Below are positions 15,638-25,214 of a stretch of DNA of 57,309 bases, piece after piece. The DNA is taken from contig JAQULF010000005.1 in assembly GCA_028718745.1 (NCBI GenBank), positions 1-57,309 on the forward strand, in the 5' to 3' direction. Every line of letters begins with the position of its first letter. Position 1 is the first letter of the stretch. A program made the position numbers and the translations under genes. This DNA comes from Patescibacteria group bacterium (GTDB lineage: Bacteria; Patescibacteriota; JACPGU01). The notes under the pieces were generated by a model. The model was not told the origin of the DNA. It did no database searches and was given only the letters and a program-made list of their open reading frames with translations.

Positions 15638-15832
15638 CTATTCCTCGGGTATTATTACCCAAAGTATGAAATAAAAGATTAATCCCGGAAATATCCCGGT
15701 GATTAAAGTTAATAATACAAAAACCACTCGAACGATGGTCGGATCAACCTCAAGATATTCACCGATTCCGGCACAGATTCCGGCTAGAAATCTATCCTTT
15801 TTACTTCTGAAAAGTTTTTTTGTCTTTGGCAT
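15638..15832 (-). CDS. PspC-domain small membrane protein
   Basis: 64 residues: KKLFRSKKDRFLAGICAGIG followed by EYLEVDPTIVRVVFVLLTL and a second hydrophobic helix ending FILWVIIPEE, the entire PspC domain. Family members sense or respond to envelope stress. Single unit. Confidence 0.9.
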   Translation of the reverse strand: MPKTKKLFRSKKDRFLAGICAGIGEYLEVDPTIVRVVFVLLTLITGIFPGLIFYFILWVIIPEE

Positions 15833-15915
15833 ATTTGACTTTTTTAAATTATAACATAGTTTTTTGTTGAAATAAAATAGTTTATTTGATAAGATGAAGT
15901 TATTAAATATCTTTT

Positions 15916-17661
15916 ATGCCAAACCAAAATGTTGATTTAGAAAAAATGAGACATTCCGCCTCGCATTTATTGGCTGCGGCGGTTTTGGAATTGCATCCGG
16001 ATGTCAAATTTGGCATTGGTCCGGCGATAGAAAATGGCTTTTATTATGATTTTGATTTTAAAAGTCCGATCACGGATTTGGATTTGCCAAAGATTGAACA
16101 GAAAATGAGGGAAATTAAGAATAAGAAGTATGTTGTAAGTGGTAGGCAGGTAAGTATTAAAGAAGCAAAAGAGCAGTTTAAAGAACAACCATATAAACTA
16201 GAGTTAATTTCTGATTTAGAAAAAGAAGGAGAAAAAGAAATTGGCACTTATACACTGGGTGATTTTACCGATCTATGTCGAGGGCCCCATATGGAAAATA
16301 CTTCTGAAATTGGGGAATTTAAATTAACTTCTTTAGCCGGTGCCTACTGGAAGGGTTCAGAGAAAAACAAGATGTTAACCCGCATTTACGGAGTCGCCTT
16401 TGCTACTAAAGAAGAACTGGAAAGCTATTTGAATATGCTCGCAGAAGCGGAGAAAAGAGATCACCGAAAATTAGGAAAAGAACTTGGACTCTTCGTCTTC
16501 TCAGATTTAGTAGGTTCTGGACTACCGCTTTATACTTTTAAGGGAGCAACTGTTAGAAAGGAAATATTAAATTTTTCAAACGAACTTCAAAAAGATATTG
16601 GTTATCAGGAAGTGCATACTCCAAATATGAATAAAGCGGATTTATTTAAAGTATCCGGCCATTATGAAAAGTTTAAAGACGATATGTTTAGAGTGGTTTC
16701 AAATTATTCTAAGGAAGAATACTATTTGAAACCGATGAATTGTCCTCATCATACGCAAATTTATGCTTCTCAAAAAAGAAGCTATAGAGATCTACCGATT
16801 AGAATTGCTGACTTTGCCAATCTTTACAGGGATGAAAAACCGGGCGAATTAACTGGTTTAACTAGATTGAGATGTTTTTGCCAAGATGATGGACACGCTT
16901 TTTGTCGCGAAGATCAAATAAAGGATGAATTTATGAATGTTTTGGGAGCGATCAAAATAGCATTGCAGACTTACAAAATGGAATACAGAATCCGTCTTTC
17001 ATTATGGGATGAAAATCATCGCGAGAAATATCTGGGTGAACCGGAAGTTTGGGAAAAATCCCAAAAATTACTCGAAGAAATTCTAGTTGAAAATAAAATC
17101 GATTATTCGGTTGGTCTTGGCGAGGCTGCAATGTATGGACCAAAAATGGATGTTCTTACCCGCGATTCTCTTGGAAGAGAATGGCAGATCTCTACAATCC
17201 AGCTTGATTTTATTATGCCGAAAAGATTTGAACTGACCTATACAGATAGTGATGGACAGGAGAAAACTCCGATCATGATTCACCGCGCTATCGTTGGAAG
17301 TCCAGAAAGATTCATGGGAATATTGATTGAGCATTATGCCGGAGAATTTCCGGTTTGGCTGGCTCCGGTTCAAGTGAAAATTTTACCGGTAAATGATGCT
17401 ATGATAGTTTATGCTGTTGCTCTGAAAAAAGCTCTGGAAGATGAAAACATTCGTGTTGAAATGGATGACAGAGCCGAATCGCTGGGCAAAAAAATTCGCA
17501 ATGCCGAATTGGAAAAAGTTCCTTACATGATTATTATGGGTGAGAAAGAAAAAGAATCCGGCAAGCTTGCCGTTCGCTCCAAAAAAGAAGGTGATTTGGG
17601 GGCGATAGATCTGAAAGAATTTTTGAAGAGAATCACAAAGGAAATCAAAGAGAAACAATAG
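15916..17661 (+). CDS. thrS: Threonyl-tRNA synthetase lacking the TGS domain
   Basis: 581 residues. It begins directly in the editing-like second domain (MRHSASHLLAAAV with HxxxH, later LCRGPHMENT). The class II catalytic core shows zinc ligands in MNCPHHTQ, DDGHAF and IMIHRAIVGS, and motif 2 around LYRDEKPGEL. The C-terminal anticodon-binding domain is complete. The usual ~60-residue N-terminal TGS domain is absent, a reduction seen in CPR bacteria. Own terminator downstream. Confidence 0.95.
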   Translation: MPNQNVDLEKMRHSASHLLAAAVLELHPDVKFGIGPAIENGFYYDFDFKSPITDLDLPKIEQKMREIKNKKYVVSGRQVSIKEAKEQFKEQPYKLELISDLEKEGEKEIGTYTLGDFTDLCRGPHMENTSEIGEFKLTSLAGAYWKGSEKNKMLTRIYGVAFATKEELESYLNMLAEAEKRDHRKLGKELGLFVFSDLVGSGLPLYTFKGATVRKEILNFSNELQKDIGYQEVHTPNMNKADLFKVSGHYEKFKDDMFRVVSNYSKEEYYLKPMNCPHHTQIYASQKRSYRDLPIRIADFANLYRDEKPGELTGLTRLRCFCQDDGHAFCREDQIKDEFMNVLGAIKIALQTYKMEYRIRLSLWDENHREKYLGEPEVWEKSQKLLEEILVENKIDYSVGLGEAAMYGPKMDVLTRDSLGREWQISTIQLDFIMPKRFELTYTDSDGQEKTPIMIHRAIVGSPERFMGILIEHYAGEFPVWLAPVQVKILPVNDAMIVYAVALKKALEDENIRVEMDDRAESLGKKIRNAELEKVPYMIIMGEKEKESGKLAVRSKKEGDLGAIDLKEFLKRITKEIKEKQ

Positions 17662-17665
17662 AAAA

Positions 17666-17691
17666 AACGGCGGGGCGAACCCGCCGTTTTT
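17666..17691 (+). terminator. thrS terminator
   Basis: AACGGCGGG-GCGAA-CCCGCCGTT followed by TTT; symmetrical A and T tracts could also serve the convergent gene at 17722. Confidence 0.85.
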
Positions 17692-17721
17692 AACATCTCT
17701 CCTCGGCTTTTTGCGGCTCAA

Positions 17722-18105
17722 TTACTCTTCGAGTAAAGATTCACCTTCTCCATACAAGACAGAGTATTCCAATACGGCTTCCTTGAACAAATGTATCGCA
17801 TGGAGGAGGATTTCGAATTCATAAATCATGCCGCGCAGAATCCAATCATTGGCAGATTCTTTTTTAGGAAAGAGGCGTGTAAGGCGAAGATGAATGAGGA
17901 TATACCTCATCAGAGACGGTGGCTTGTAATTTGCCAGCATTTTCGCCTTATGATCGTTGATGTCGCTCGCACATTTTCTCATTTTTCCATTTAATATACG
18001 ATAGACATCCTTGAGGTTGTTTCCTTCATCAAAAAGACCGATGATTTTTTGAATGGCTTCTTGATGAATGGCTGCATTAGCTTTTTCGTAAGTACCTTTT
18101 CTAAT
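17722..18105 (-). CDS. Hypothetical protein, 127 aa, probable ATT start
   Basis: The first ATG in frame is at 17982 (86 residues), but the frame stays open upstream with protein-like sequence (RKGTYEKANAAIHQEAIQK, IIGLFDEGNNLKDVYRILNG). A strong AAGGGGG lies 7 bp before an ATT at 18105, which I take as the start; no ATG, GTG or TTG fits that ribosome site in this frame. The protein is helical with basic and hydrophobic patches and no recognised domain. GC-richer than neighbours. Confidence 0.6.
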   Translation of the reverse strand: MRKGTYEKANAAIHQEAIQKIIGLFDEGNNLKDVYRILNGKMRKCASDINDHKAKMLANYKPPSLMRYILIHLRLTRLFPKKESANDWILRGMIYEFEILLHAIHLFKEAVLEYSVLYGEGESLLEE

Positions 18106-18222
18106 GACGGCACCCCCTTTGTTATTTGTCTTCTATAATCAAACAGAAAACTCGTTTATTTTAGCTTTTTTTCGTGATAAAATCAAGCCTACTACGAATT
18201 ACGAATTAATACGAATATACGA

Positions 18223-19725
18223 ATGGGAAAATATTTTTTATACATAACGGGTTGCGATATGAATGTGAGCGACGCGGAAAGAGTTGCCGGTATTTTGAAT
18301 ACTCACGGGTTTCAAGCGACTTCTGATGAGAAAGAAGCCGATATTATAGTTGCCTTTGCTTGTTCGGTTCGCGAAAAGGCGGTGCATAAGATAATGGGGA
18401 AAGGGAATCAGTGGAGAAAATTGAATTGGAATGACAGCCGTAAGGCTGTCAATAAAGAGACACGCTCACGCGTGTCACTCCAAATTCAAGCGAAAAAGCC
18501 GATCACAATTTTAACCGGCTGCATTCTTGAACAAGATAAAAAGAAACTCAAAGAGAAGTTTGACCTAGTTTTTGATATTAAAAACACAAAATTGCTATCT
18601 TGCTATCTTACTAACTTGTTAGAAAGAAATAAAAAACAAGGCAACAAGGCAACAAGCTATCAATGTGATTTAAAAAATTTTGACGATTATTTGTCGATTA
18701 ATCCTCAATACCAATCGAATTACTCTGTCTATGTTCCCATCATGACCGGATGTGATAATTTCTGCTCATATTGCGCGGTTCCTTATACCAGAGGAAGAGA
18801 AGTTAGCAGAGCGGAAAAAGATATTTTAGATGAAGTAAGAGAATTAATTAAAAAAGGTTATAAGGAGATAACTTTGCTTGGGCAAAATGTTAACTCCTAC
18901 GGAGTAAATAACAAATTTCAAATAACAAATAATAAACAAATTTCAAATTCCAAATTACAAAAGGACAAAAACCATAATACTTACTACTTACTACATACTA
19001 CAAAAAGTAATTCGGAGTTTGTAAATCTTCTCAATAAAATTGATTTATTAGAAGGCGACCACTGGCTCCGTTTCTACGCCAATCATCCCAAAGATTTTAA
19101 TGATGAGCTGATTGACTTTTTGGCTAAATCCAAGCATTTTTGCCGCTACATTCATCTACCCTTGCAATCAGGCGATAATACGATTTTGAAGAAAATGAAC
19201 CGGCATTATACAGCTGAACAATATTTTGAGATTATTAAAAAAATAAAAAAAGAAATTCCCGATTGCGCTATAACCACTGATATTATTGTCGGATTTCCGG
19301 GAGAAACGGAAAAACAATTTAAAAACACAGTTAAACTTTTAGAAAAAGTTTCTTTTGATATGATTTTTATTTCCGAGTACTCTCCACGATCCGGCACGGT
19401 TGCGGCTGAAATGGAAGACGATGTTAGTCACGAAGAAAAAGGAAGGCGCAAAAAATACCTCAATGATGAGGTTTTGGCTAAAAGCGTTTTGGCGAATAAT
19501 AAAAAATTAGTCGGCAAGAAAGTCCGCGTTTTGATTTACAAAAAAGTTCACCCCGCCAATTTGGCTGGGGATAAGAATGGATTTTTTGTCGGAAAAACAG
19601 AAGGGTTGAAAGATGTGCGCATTTTCGTAGAGGCGCGATTTATCGCGCCCGAAATCGGCGAATTTGCGAATATCAAAATCACTAAAGCCAATTCTTGGGG
19701 ATTGGAAGGAGAAATTATTTTTTAG
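18223..19725 (+). CDS. miaB: tRNA-2-methylthio-N6-dimethylallyladenosine synthase (MiaB)
   Basis: 500 residues. N-terminal MTTase domain with the auxiliary-cluster cysteines (ITGCDMN, FACSVRE, TGCILE). Radical SAM motif TGCDNFCSYCAVPYTRGRE near residue 175, then LPLQSGDN and DIIVGFPGETE. C-terminal TRAM domain. It methylthiolates A37 after MiaA, which is also in this window. Three in-frame inserts: paired palindrome 18428-18482, low-complexity CAAAT/TACTAC stretch 18905-19010, and GTAG palindrome 19627-19651. The start lies within a TACGAAT repeat. Overlaps gpmA tail to tail by 11 bp. Confidence 0.93.
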   Translation: MGKYFLYITGCDMNVSDAERVAGILNTHGFQATSDEKEADIIVAFACSVREKAVHKIMGKGNQWRKLNWNDSRKAVNKETRSRVSLQIQAKKPITILTGCILEQDKKKLKEKFDLVFDIKNTKLLSCYLTNLLERNKKQGNKATSYQCDLKNFDDYLSINPQYQSNYSVYVPIMTGCDNFCSYCAVPYTRGREVSRAEKDILDEVRELIKKGYKEITLLGQNVNSYGVNNKFQITNNKQISNSKLQKDKNHNTYYLLHTTKSNSEFVNLLNKIDLLEGDHWLRFYANHPKDFNDELIDFLAKSKHFCRYIHLPLQSGDNTILKKMNRHYTAEQYFEIIKKIKKEIPDCAITTDIIVGFPGETEKQFKNTVKLLEKVSFDMIFISEYSPRSGTVAAEMEDDVSHEEKGRRKKYLNDEVLAKSVLANNKKLVGKKVRVLIYKKVHPANLAGDKNGFFVGKTEGLKDVRIFVEARFIAPEIGEFANIKITKANSWGLEGEIIF

Positions 19726-20452
19726 ATCTCTTTTTTTGCCCCACTTTCTCATGATCCCAAAGCAGCGGGCGATTAAATCCGAGCAAACCATCGGTTCGTG
19801 AAAATCCTTTCTTGCCATATTTGTAAATAATTGGCTTAGCCGAGGGAAGATCCAGGTGAGGCAGATAGTCAACGGGTATATCTTCAATATGTTTTAAAAT
19901 CGTTCGCATAACATTACCGTGGCTGACTAAAATAACATTTTTGCCTTGTTTTAAAAGCGGCAGAATTCTTTTGGTAAAATAGGGTATAGTTCGTTTGTAG
20001 ACATCCTCTATACTCTCACCTCCCGGAGGGCGAATAGCATATCCTCTTCTCCATTGCAAAACCTTTTCTTCGCCGTATTTTTTACGGACTTCATTTTTAT
20101 TCAACCCTTGAAGATCGCCATAATAGCGCTCGTTTAGCAGAGCGGAAGAATGGGTTAAAATTTCTTTTTTTTCCGAATATTTTTTACTCAAATACCAATT
20201 TTCTTTTCTTTCATCATGATGCAAAAAAATCCCCGTCATTTCTTGTCGGGACAGAATAATGGTTAGAGTTTCATGCGCTCTTTCCAAATGGGAAACAAAG
20301 GCCTGATCAATTTTGATATTTTTCAATTTTTTCGCAGTATCTACCGCTTCTTGGACCCCATATCTGGACAAAGGAACATCCACCCAACCGGTAAATTTAT
20401 TGGCTAGATTCCAGCGCGATTCTCCATGACGAACGAGGATTAGATAAGACAT
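19715..20452 (-). CDS. gpmA: 2,3-bisphosphoglycerate-dependent phosphoglycerate mutase
   Basis: 245 residues. LVRHGESRWNLANKFTGW is the catalytic-His motif of the histidine phosphatase superfamily in its dPGM form. RYYGDLQGLNK, RPPGGESI and SHGNVMRTI complete the active site. Interconverts 3- and 2-phosphoglycerate in lower glycolysis. Length and motifs fit canonical GpmA. Convergent with miaB. Confidence 0.93.
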   Translation of the reverse strand: MSYLILVRHGESRWNLANKFTGWVDVPLSRYGVQEAVDTAKKLKNIKIDQAFVSHLERAHETLTIILSRQEMTGIFLHHDERKENWYLSKKYSEKKEILTHSSALLNERYYGDLQGLNKNEVRKKYGEEKVLQWRRGYAIRPPGGESIEDVYKRTIPYFTKRILPLLKQGKNVILVSHGNVMRTILKHIEDIPVDYLPHLDLPSAKPIIYKYGKKGFSRTDGLLGFNRPLLWDHEKVGQKKRSKK

Positions 20453-20461
20453 AAGTCTATA

Positions 20462-20518
20462 TTATATTGCTTTGTTGATAATTGGAATACTAATTTTGAG
20501 AGTTATTTTGTGTATCAT
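20462..20518 (-). pseudogene. Truncated copy of the copA 5' end
   Basis: Reverse reading from 20518 gives MIHKITLKISIPIINKAI and a stop. The first nine residues match intact CopA (MIHKITLRI) and the same AGAGGA ribosome site and upstream DNA precede both. It is what remains of a second copA-like or HMA gene start after a deletion, or a by-product of the duplication flanking copA. Confidence 0.6.
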
Positions 20519-20695
20519 AATATATTCCTCTTTTTATTTACTTATATTTCAACTGATGATTAAATTTTTAATTTTTAATTTTGTAATTTTTAAATAATGT
20601 TTTAAATCTTAATTTTTAAATGGGGTATTTTGTAGGGACGCGATTCATCGCGTCCTTTCTTTTGGGCGCAATAAATTGACGCCCCTACGGTAAAC
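20511..20695. repeat. Direct repeat flanking copA, copy 1
   Basis: About 180 bp from the start-codon region (CATAATATATTCCTCTTT) through an AT-rich stretch to a palindrome pair, GTAGGGACGCG...CGCGTCC and the inverse ending CGCCCCTAC. Repeated with few differences at 22976-23141 on the other side of copA. Confidence 0.75.
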
Positions 20696-20697
20696 CC

Positions 20698-22983
20698 TTA
20701 TGACTTGTACCGCTTCATCGCCAGTGCATTAAGTACTACTGATACCGATGAGAACGCCATCGCACCTGCGGCGATGGAGGGGGACAGTAGCCATCCGGTA
20801 AAAGGGAAGAGCACACCAGCCGCCAATGGAATACCAACAATATTATATATAAAGGCCCAAAACAGACCTTGTTTTATTTTTGTCAAAGCATAGCCTGATA
20901 GTTTTATCGCTCGCGCCACATCGCGAAGGTCGTCTTTAACGAGCACGATTTCTCCCGTTTCCATAGCCACATCGGTACCGGACCCAAGAGCGATTCCGAG
21001 ATCCGCTTGTGCTAGCGCCGGCGCATCGTTTATCCCGTCGCCTGTCATCGCGACAATCTCGCCCTTGGCTTGCAACTTCTTAATTTCTTTAGCTTTATCT
21101 TGAGGTAAAACCTCACTAATTACCACCTCGATTCCGAGTTCCTTCGCAACAGCGGTTGCTACTCTTTTATTATCTCCGGTTATAATAGCAACTTTTTTGC
21201 CCATATTCTGAAGCATTTGAATCGCTTCTTTAGAATTTTCTTTTAGAGTATCTGCTACCGCAATAATCCCAATAATTTTTTTATCAAGCGCTACAATCAT
21301 GGCGGTTTTACCCTGATCTTCGAGTTGCGTCAACGAATCCTCAATCTTTTTCACTTCAATCTTATTATCTTTCATCAAAAATCTGTTCCCCAAAAGAACT
21401 TTTTTGCTGCCAATAAATCCTTCCACCCCTTTTCCCGGAATCGCATTAAAATTTTTAATATCCAAAAGTTTTATCTTCTTATCCTTCGCCTCCCTCACAA
21501 TCGCCTCCGCCAAAGGGTGCTCCGAATTCTTTTCTATCGAACCAGCAATCTGCAATAAATTCATCTGCTCTGTATCCAATTTGACATTTGAGCTTTGGGC
21601 TTGATTTGACATTTGTAATTTGATATTTGACATTCCAACCACATTCGTTACAACTGGTTCGCCTATTGTCAAAGTTCCCGTCTTATCAAACACCACCACA
21701 CTAATCTTTTGCGCTATTTCCAAAGCTTCTCCACTTTTTATCAATATTCCCCTACCAGCTGCCAATCCCGTTCCCATCATTAGAGCCGTAGGAGTTGCCA
21801 AACCTAGAGCGCAAGGGCAGGCGATTATTAGAACTGCCACAAAGATTGTCAAAGCAAAAGAGATCGGTTGGCCAAAAAGAAGCCAAGCGACCGCCGCAAG
21901 AATTGCCAGAATGATGACGGTCGGAACGAAGTAAAAAGAAACTTTATCGGCCAAATCTTGAATCGGCGCCTTCGACCCCATCGCTTCCTCAACAATTTTA
22001 ATTATCTGCGCCAACATCGTATCCGCGCCAACCTTTGTTGCTTTAAAATAAATCACCCCGGTTTTGTTCAGCGTTCCGCCAATAACCGTATCTCCAACTT
22101 TTTTTTCAACCGGAATGCTTTCGCCGGTTATAACTTTCTCATCCACTCCCGAATAACCATCAGTAACTAGGCCATCAACGGGAATCTTTTCTCCCGGTTT
22201 CACGATAACAATGTCGCCGACGATGACTTCCGCGATCGAGATTTTTATCTCTTTGTTGCCTCGTTTCACCAAGGCTTCCTTTGGCGCGATTCCCATCAAT
22301 TTCTTTATCGCATCACTGGTTTTTCCTTTGGTAACAGCTTCCAGATATTTACCAAGCGATATGAAAATTAAAATAAAAACGGCGCTTTCAAAATAATAAT
22401 TGCCCATTCCTCCGCCAGTTGGCGGATTGTTCATCATTTGTAAAATATAATTTATCAGACTGTAAAAATAGGCGGTAGCTGTGCCAACAAAAATCAGCGA
22501 GTCCATATTTGGACGAAGGCGCCACAGCCCTTTAAGCCCTGACTTCCAAAGACCGAAACAGGCAATAATCACACCAGTTGCAAGTATCGCTTCGATCGCG
22601 ATTTTAACGCCGTCAATGAAGACCGGAATAGGCAATTTCAACATCTCTCCCATCGCCATATATATGATAGGCGCGCCAAGGATAAATGAAATCCAAAATC
22701 GGTTACGCCATCTGATCTTTTCTTCGTTTTTCATATCATGCATATCGCCGCCGGTCATTTCTTCCGCGCCTTCTTCAACGACTTTGAAATCCATTTTCTC
22801 AATCCGGTTTTTTATATCTGCAACATCGATTTCTTCGGTATCAAATTCGACCGTCGCTTTTTCGGTAGCGAAATTAACGGCAATATCAATGATACCCTTG
22901 GTCTTTTTCAGATCATGGGTAATATTCGCCGCGCACGCCGCGCAATTCATACCTTTTATGCGTAAAGTTATTTTATGGATCAT
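20698..22983 (-). CDS. copA: Copper-translocating P1B-type ATPase
   Basis: 761 residues. N-terminal HMA domain with [10 protein letters not shown], six-plus transmembrane helices, CPC motif in [11 protein letters not shown], phosphorylation site DKTGTLT, nucleotide loop [10 protein letters not shown], hinge GDGINDAPA. Late helices carry YN and MAFSS, the Cu(I)-site residues of P1B-1 pumps, so copper export is the likely role. A low-complexity insert ([18 protein letters not shown], 21579-21635) lies in the nucleotide-binding domain. The gene is flanked by 165-185-bp direct repeats. AGAGGA precedes the ATG. Confidence 0.93.
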   Translation of the reverse strand: MIHKITLRIKGMNCAACAANITHDLKKTKGIIDIAVNFATEKATVEFDTEEIDVADIKNRIEKMDFKVVEEGAEEMTGGDMHDMKNEEKIRWRNRFWISFILGAPIIYMAMGEMLKLPIPVFIDGVKIAIEAILATGVIIACFGLWKSGLKGLWRLRPNMDSLIFVGTATAYFYSLINYILQMMNNPPTGGGMGNYYFESAVFILIFISLGKYLEAVTKGKTSDAIKKLMGIAPKEALVKRGNKEIKISIAEVIVGDIVIVKPGEKIPVDGLVTDGYSGVDEKVITGESIPVEKKVGDTVIGGTLNKTGVIYFKATKVGADTMLAQIIKIVEEAMGSKAPIQDLADKVSFYFVPTVIILAILAAVAWLLFGQPISFALTIFVAVLIIACPCALGLATPTALMMGTGLAAGRGILIKSGEALEIAQKISVVVFDKTGTLTIGEPVVTNVVGMSNIKLQMSNQAQSSNVKLDTEQMNLLQIAGSIEKNSEHPLAEAIVREAKDKKIKLLDIKNFNAIPGKGVEGFIGSKKVLLGNRFLMKDNKIEVKKIEDSLTQLEDQGKTAMIVALDKKIIGIIAVADTLKENSKEAIQMLQNMGKKVAIITGDNKRVATAVAKELGIEVVISEVLPQDKAKEIKKLQAKGEIVAMTGDGINDAPALAQADLGIALGSGTDVAMETGEIVLVKDDLRDVARAIKLSGYALTKIKQGLFWAFIYNIVGIPLAAGVLFPFTGWLLSPSIAAGAMAFSSVSVVLNALAMKRYKS

Positions 22984-23141
22984 AATATATTCCTCTTTTA
23001 TTTACTTATATTTTAATCGATGATTAAATTTTTAATTTTTAAATAATGTCTTAAATCTTAATTTTTAAACGGGGTATTTTGTAGGGACGCGATTCATCGC
23101 GTCCTTTCTTTTGGGCGCAATAAATTGACGCCCCTACGGAT
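22976..23141. repeat. Direct repeat flanking copA, copy 2
   Basis: Same order as copy 1, including copA's own ribosome site, AT-rich stretch and the two facing GTAG palindromes. It holds the copA upstream region. Confidence 0.75.
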
Positions 23142-23167
23142 TTCCTGTTATTTAAGCCAAAAAAGTG

Positions 23168-23196
23168 TTGACGAGTTTCAAAAAATGTGCTATAAT
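23168..23196 (+). promoter_or_regulatory. Consensus promoter
   Basis: TTGACG, 17 bp, TATAAT, ahead of the 106-residue gene. Confidence 0.8.
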
Positions 23197-23289
23197 TACC
23201 ATGAATTACGGATGTTTCTTTACAATCTATAAACCCGCGCGATTTCGGTGCATAAATCGCAAAATTTAATTTGGATTGGGGGTATAATC

Positions 23290-23610
23290 ATGTCTTTATT
23301 AGAAGGAGCTGGGGGACTTTTCAACGGTGCAATTCAGGAGGCCGTAGAGAAATGCCCTGAACTTTCTACGAATGAAAGAAAAATAATGGTACTGCTGACC
23401 TTGGACGATGTAACTGTAGTTTCCTGCGAAAACGAATTTCGCGGCCCAATCCGATGCAAAGTAGAAAAAGGCGGCGATTCCATCGTAATCATCGAGGGAT
23501 ATATCCAGTTGAACCGAGGAGACCCCGATGTTTGCCCGGAAATTTGCATCGAAACGGTTTGGATATTCCCCGAAACCGAGCCGAAATACATTTACTTCAG
23601 CGTGCAGTGA
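23290..23610 (+). CDS. Hypothetical acidic protein, 106 aa
   Basis: Start ATG 23290 is chosen because GGGGGT sits at proper spacing; the in-frame upstream GTG (23248) lacks a ribosome site. Sequence MSLLEGAGGLFNGAIQEAVE, then a beta-rich part with Cys at VSCENE, RCKVEK, and CPEICIE. No family recognised. A complete stand-alone unit with consensus promoter, about 95-nt leader and terminator. Confidence 0.72.
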   Translation: MSLLEGAGGLFNGAIQEAVEKCPELSTNERKIMVLLTLDDVTVVSCENEFRGPIRCKVEKGGDSIVIIEGYIQLNRGDPDVCPEICIETVWIFPETEPKYIYFSVQ

Positions 23611-23648
23611 AATTCTACTCGTTTTTTCCTCTGACCAGTAACACCCGC

Positions 23649-23675
23649 GCCCGGCGATCACCCCGGGCTTTTATT
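23649..23675 (+). terminator. Terminator
   Basis: GCCCGG-N8-CCGGGC followed by TTTTATTTT. Confidence 0.85.
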
Positions 23676-23705
23676 TTGTCTAAAAATAGTAAAGGACGTT
23701 TTTTA

Positions 23706-23803
23706 ATATCCAATAACCAATATCCAACACCCAATCAATATTTTAATATCCAATATCCAATTTTGATATTGATTGGACATTGAGTATTGAACATTGGTCA
23801 TTT
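23706..23803. repeat. Low-complexity AATATCCAA repeat
   Basis: Tandem variants of AATATCCAATA ending in the inverted form GATTGGACATTG. The same unit occurs inside trmD (49758-49800). Confidence 0.6.
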
Positions 23804-23848
23804 TTTGCAACCAATATTTAAATCAGAAAAATTTTAAGATTACTCAAC

Positions 23849-25213
23849 CTACTCGGTCACCGTAAAAACGCCCCGATACATTCCCATCGAACAAGTAAAA
23901 CTAATTGTACCGGTTTTTTGGGGAGTGAACTCAATAACATTTTCTCCGCTTTGTAAGGTGGTGCTGATATTTAGGTCGCGTGAAACTATTGAAGAAGCGC
24001 AGGAATAAATGTTGGTCGCGTCTATAATCCATTTTACCGGAACGCCTTTTTTAATTGTGAAACTATTCGGGCTATAACCATTGCTCTTTTCTGTCATTCT
24101 AACAACTTGTACGCCGTTTTCCCCACCGGTTGGCGGGGTAAACCCGTTGTCCTGAACATTATTGTTTTGACCAACATTGTTTGTTGGCAAAGGAATTTTG
24201 AGTCCGAGAAGATTGAATGAGTTGATCAGATTGAAAATCGCTAACGATATAACGATAAGCCCGATTAATTTGAAAAACTTTTTGGAAAAAGATCCGCGAA
24301 TCACGGAGGTCAGACCTCCGATGCCAAGAAGTCCCGGCATAGTTCCGATGGCAAAAATTCCCATAATCAGAGCGCCGGTTGTATAGTTTCCACTACTCAT
24401 TGCATAGACCTGCATCGCTTGCGTAAATCCGCAAGGAAGGAAAAATGTTAGAGCGCCGATTAGAGTAGCATTTTTATGACTGTACTCTTTTTCGTGTTTT
24501 TTTATTCCAAAAAACTTCGCGATACCTGTTGGCAAAGAAAAACTAAGATTGGAGATTTTAGGAAATATCTCAATCAATTGCAGCCCCAAGACCAACATTA
24601 TGATTGCAACCAACAATGTTATCACTCCCAATGTAACCCCATTAAATTGAAACACTCGTCCTATCATTCCGATTATTCCGCCAAGAACAGTATATGAAGC
24701 TATTCGTCCTATGTTAAAAAATATGTGCGGTCGGAATTTTTGAAAAGCGGTCGCTTCAGGATGCTTTTCGGCATGACGAGCTGAAATACCAGCGATTAGT
24801 CCGCCAGATAAAGCCATACAAGTAGAAATTCCGGCGGTAAGTCCGACTAATAAAACTAAGAGCAAACTTGATGGTTTTCCGACATTAATACTGATATCGG
24901 TTAAGCCAAGCATTTTTAAAATTAAATATAGCGCAACTAATAAAATGAAGGCGCTGAAAAGATCTTCGTATTGTTTAGAATCACGCGAAATCCAGCTTTT
25001 TTTCTCATTTTTCCCGACAGAATATCCCGCCTCCGCAATCGCTTTATAAATTAAATCATCAGGAATAGATTCTTGAGAGTGAATTTCGGCCAGACCTTTT
25101 TTAAAACTAACCCCAACAAAAGAAACGCCGGGGATCTTTTTTAGTTCCCGTTCAATGAGGATTTCGCAAGATCGGCAGTGCATACCGCGAATAGGGATTT
25201 GTTTTTTGTGCAT
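23849..25213 (-). CDS. HMA - SafE/UreH-like membrane - cupredoxin fusion protein
   Basis: 454 residues in three parts: HMA domain (1-70, GMHCRSCEIL), a six-helix SafE/UreH-like membrane domain (~85-340) with GLTAGISTCMALSGGL and FFLPCGFTQAMQVYAMS, and a C-terminal cupredoxin-like domain (~365-454) ending SIVSRDLNIS...FTCSMGMYRGVFTV, where the CSMGM segment resembles copper-ligand loops. Fits copper handling at the membrane, moving metal from HMA to an outer cupredoxin. Its ATG lies 1 bp after the stop of the preceding ATPase gene, so the two are one operon. Confidence 0.85.
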   Translation of the reverse strand: MHKKQIPIRGMHCRSCEILIERELKKIPGVSFVGVSFKKGLAEIHSQESIPDDLIYKAIAEAGYSVGKNEKKSWISRDSKQYEDLFSAFILLVALYLILKMLGLTDISINVGKPSSLLLVLLVGLTAGISTCMALSGGLIAGISARHAEKHPEATAFQKFRPHIFFNIGRIASYTVLGGIIGMIGRVFQFNGVTLGVITLLVAIIMLVLGLQLIEIFPKISNLSFSLPTGIAKFFGIKKHEKEYSHKNATLIGALTFFLPCGFTQAMQVYAMSSGNYTTGALIMGIFAIGTMPGLLGIGGLTSVIRGSFSKKFFKLIGLIVISLAIFNLINSFNLLGLKIPLPTNNVGQNNNVQDNGFTPPTGGENGVQVVRMTEKSNGYSPNSFTIKKGVPVKWIIDATNIYSCASSIVSRDLNISTTLQSGENVIEFTPQKTGTISFTCSMGMYRGVFTVTE

Positions 25214-25214
25214 T

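Noticed and set aside
23706-23803. CRISPR array
   Set aside because: The AATATCCAA units are short, variable and lack unique spacers of constant length; no cas genes are present in the window.
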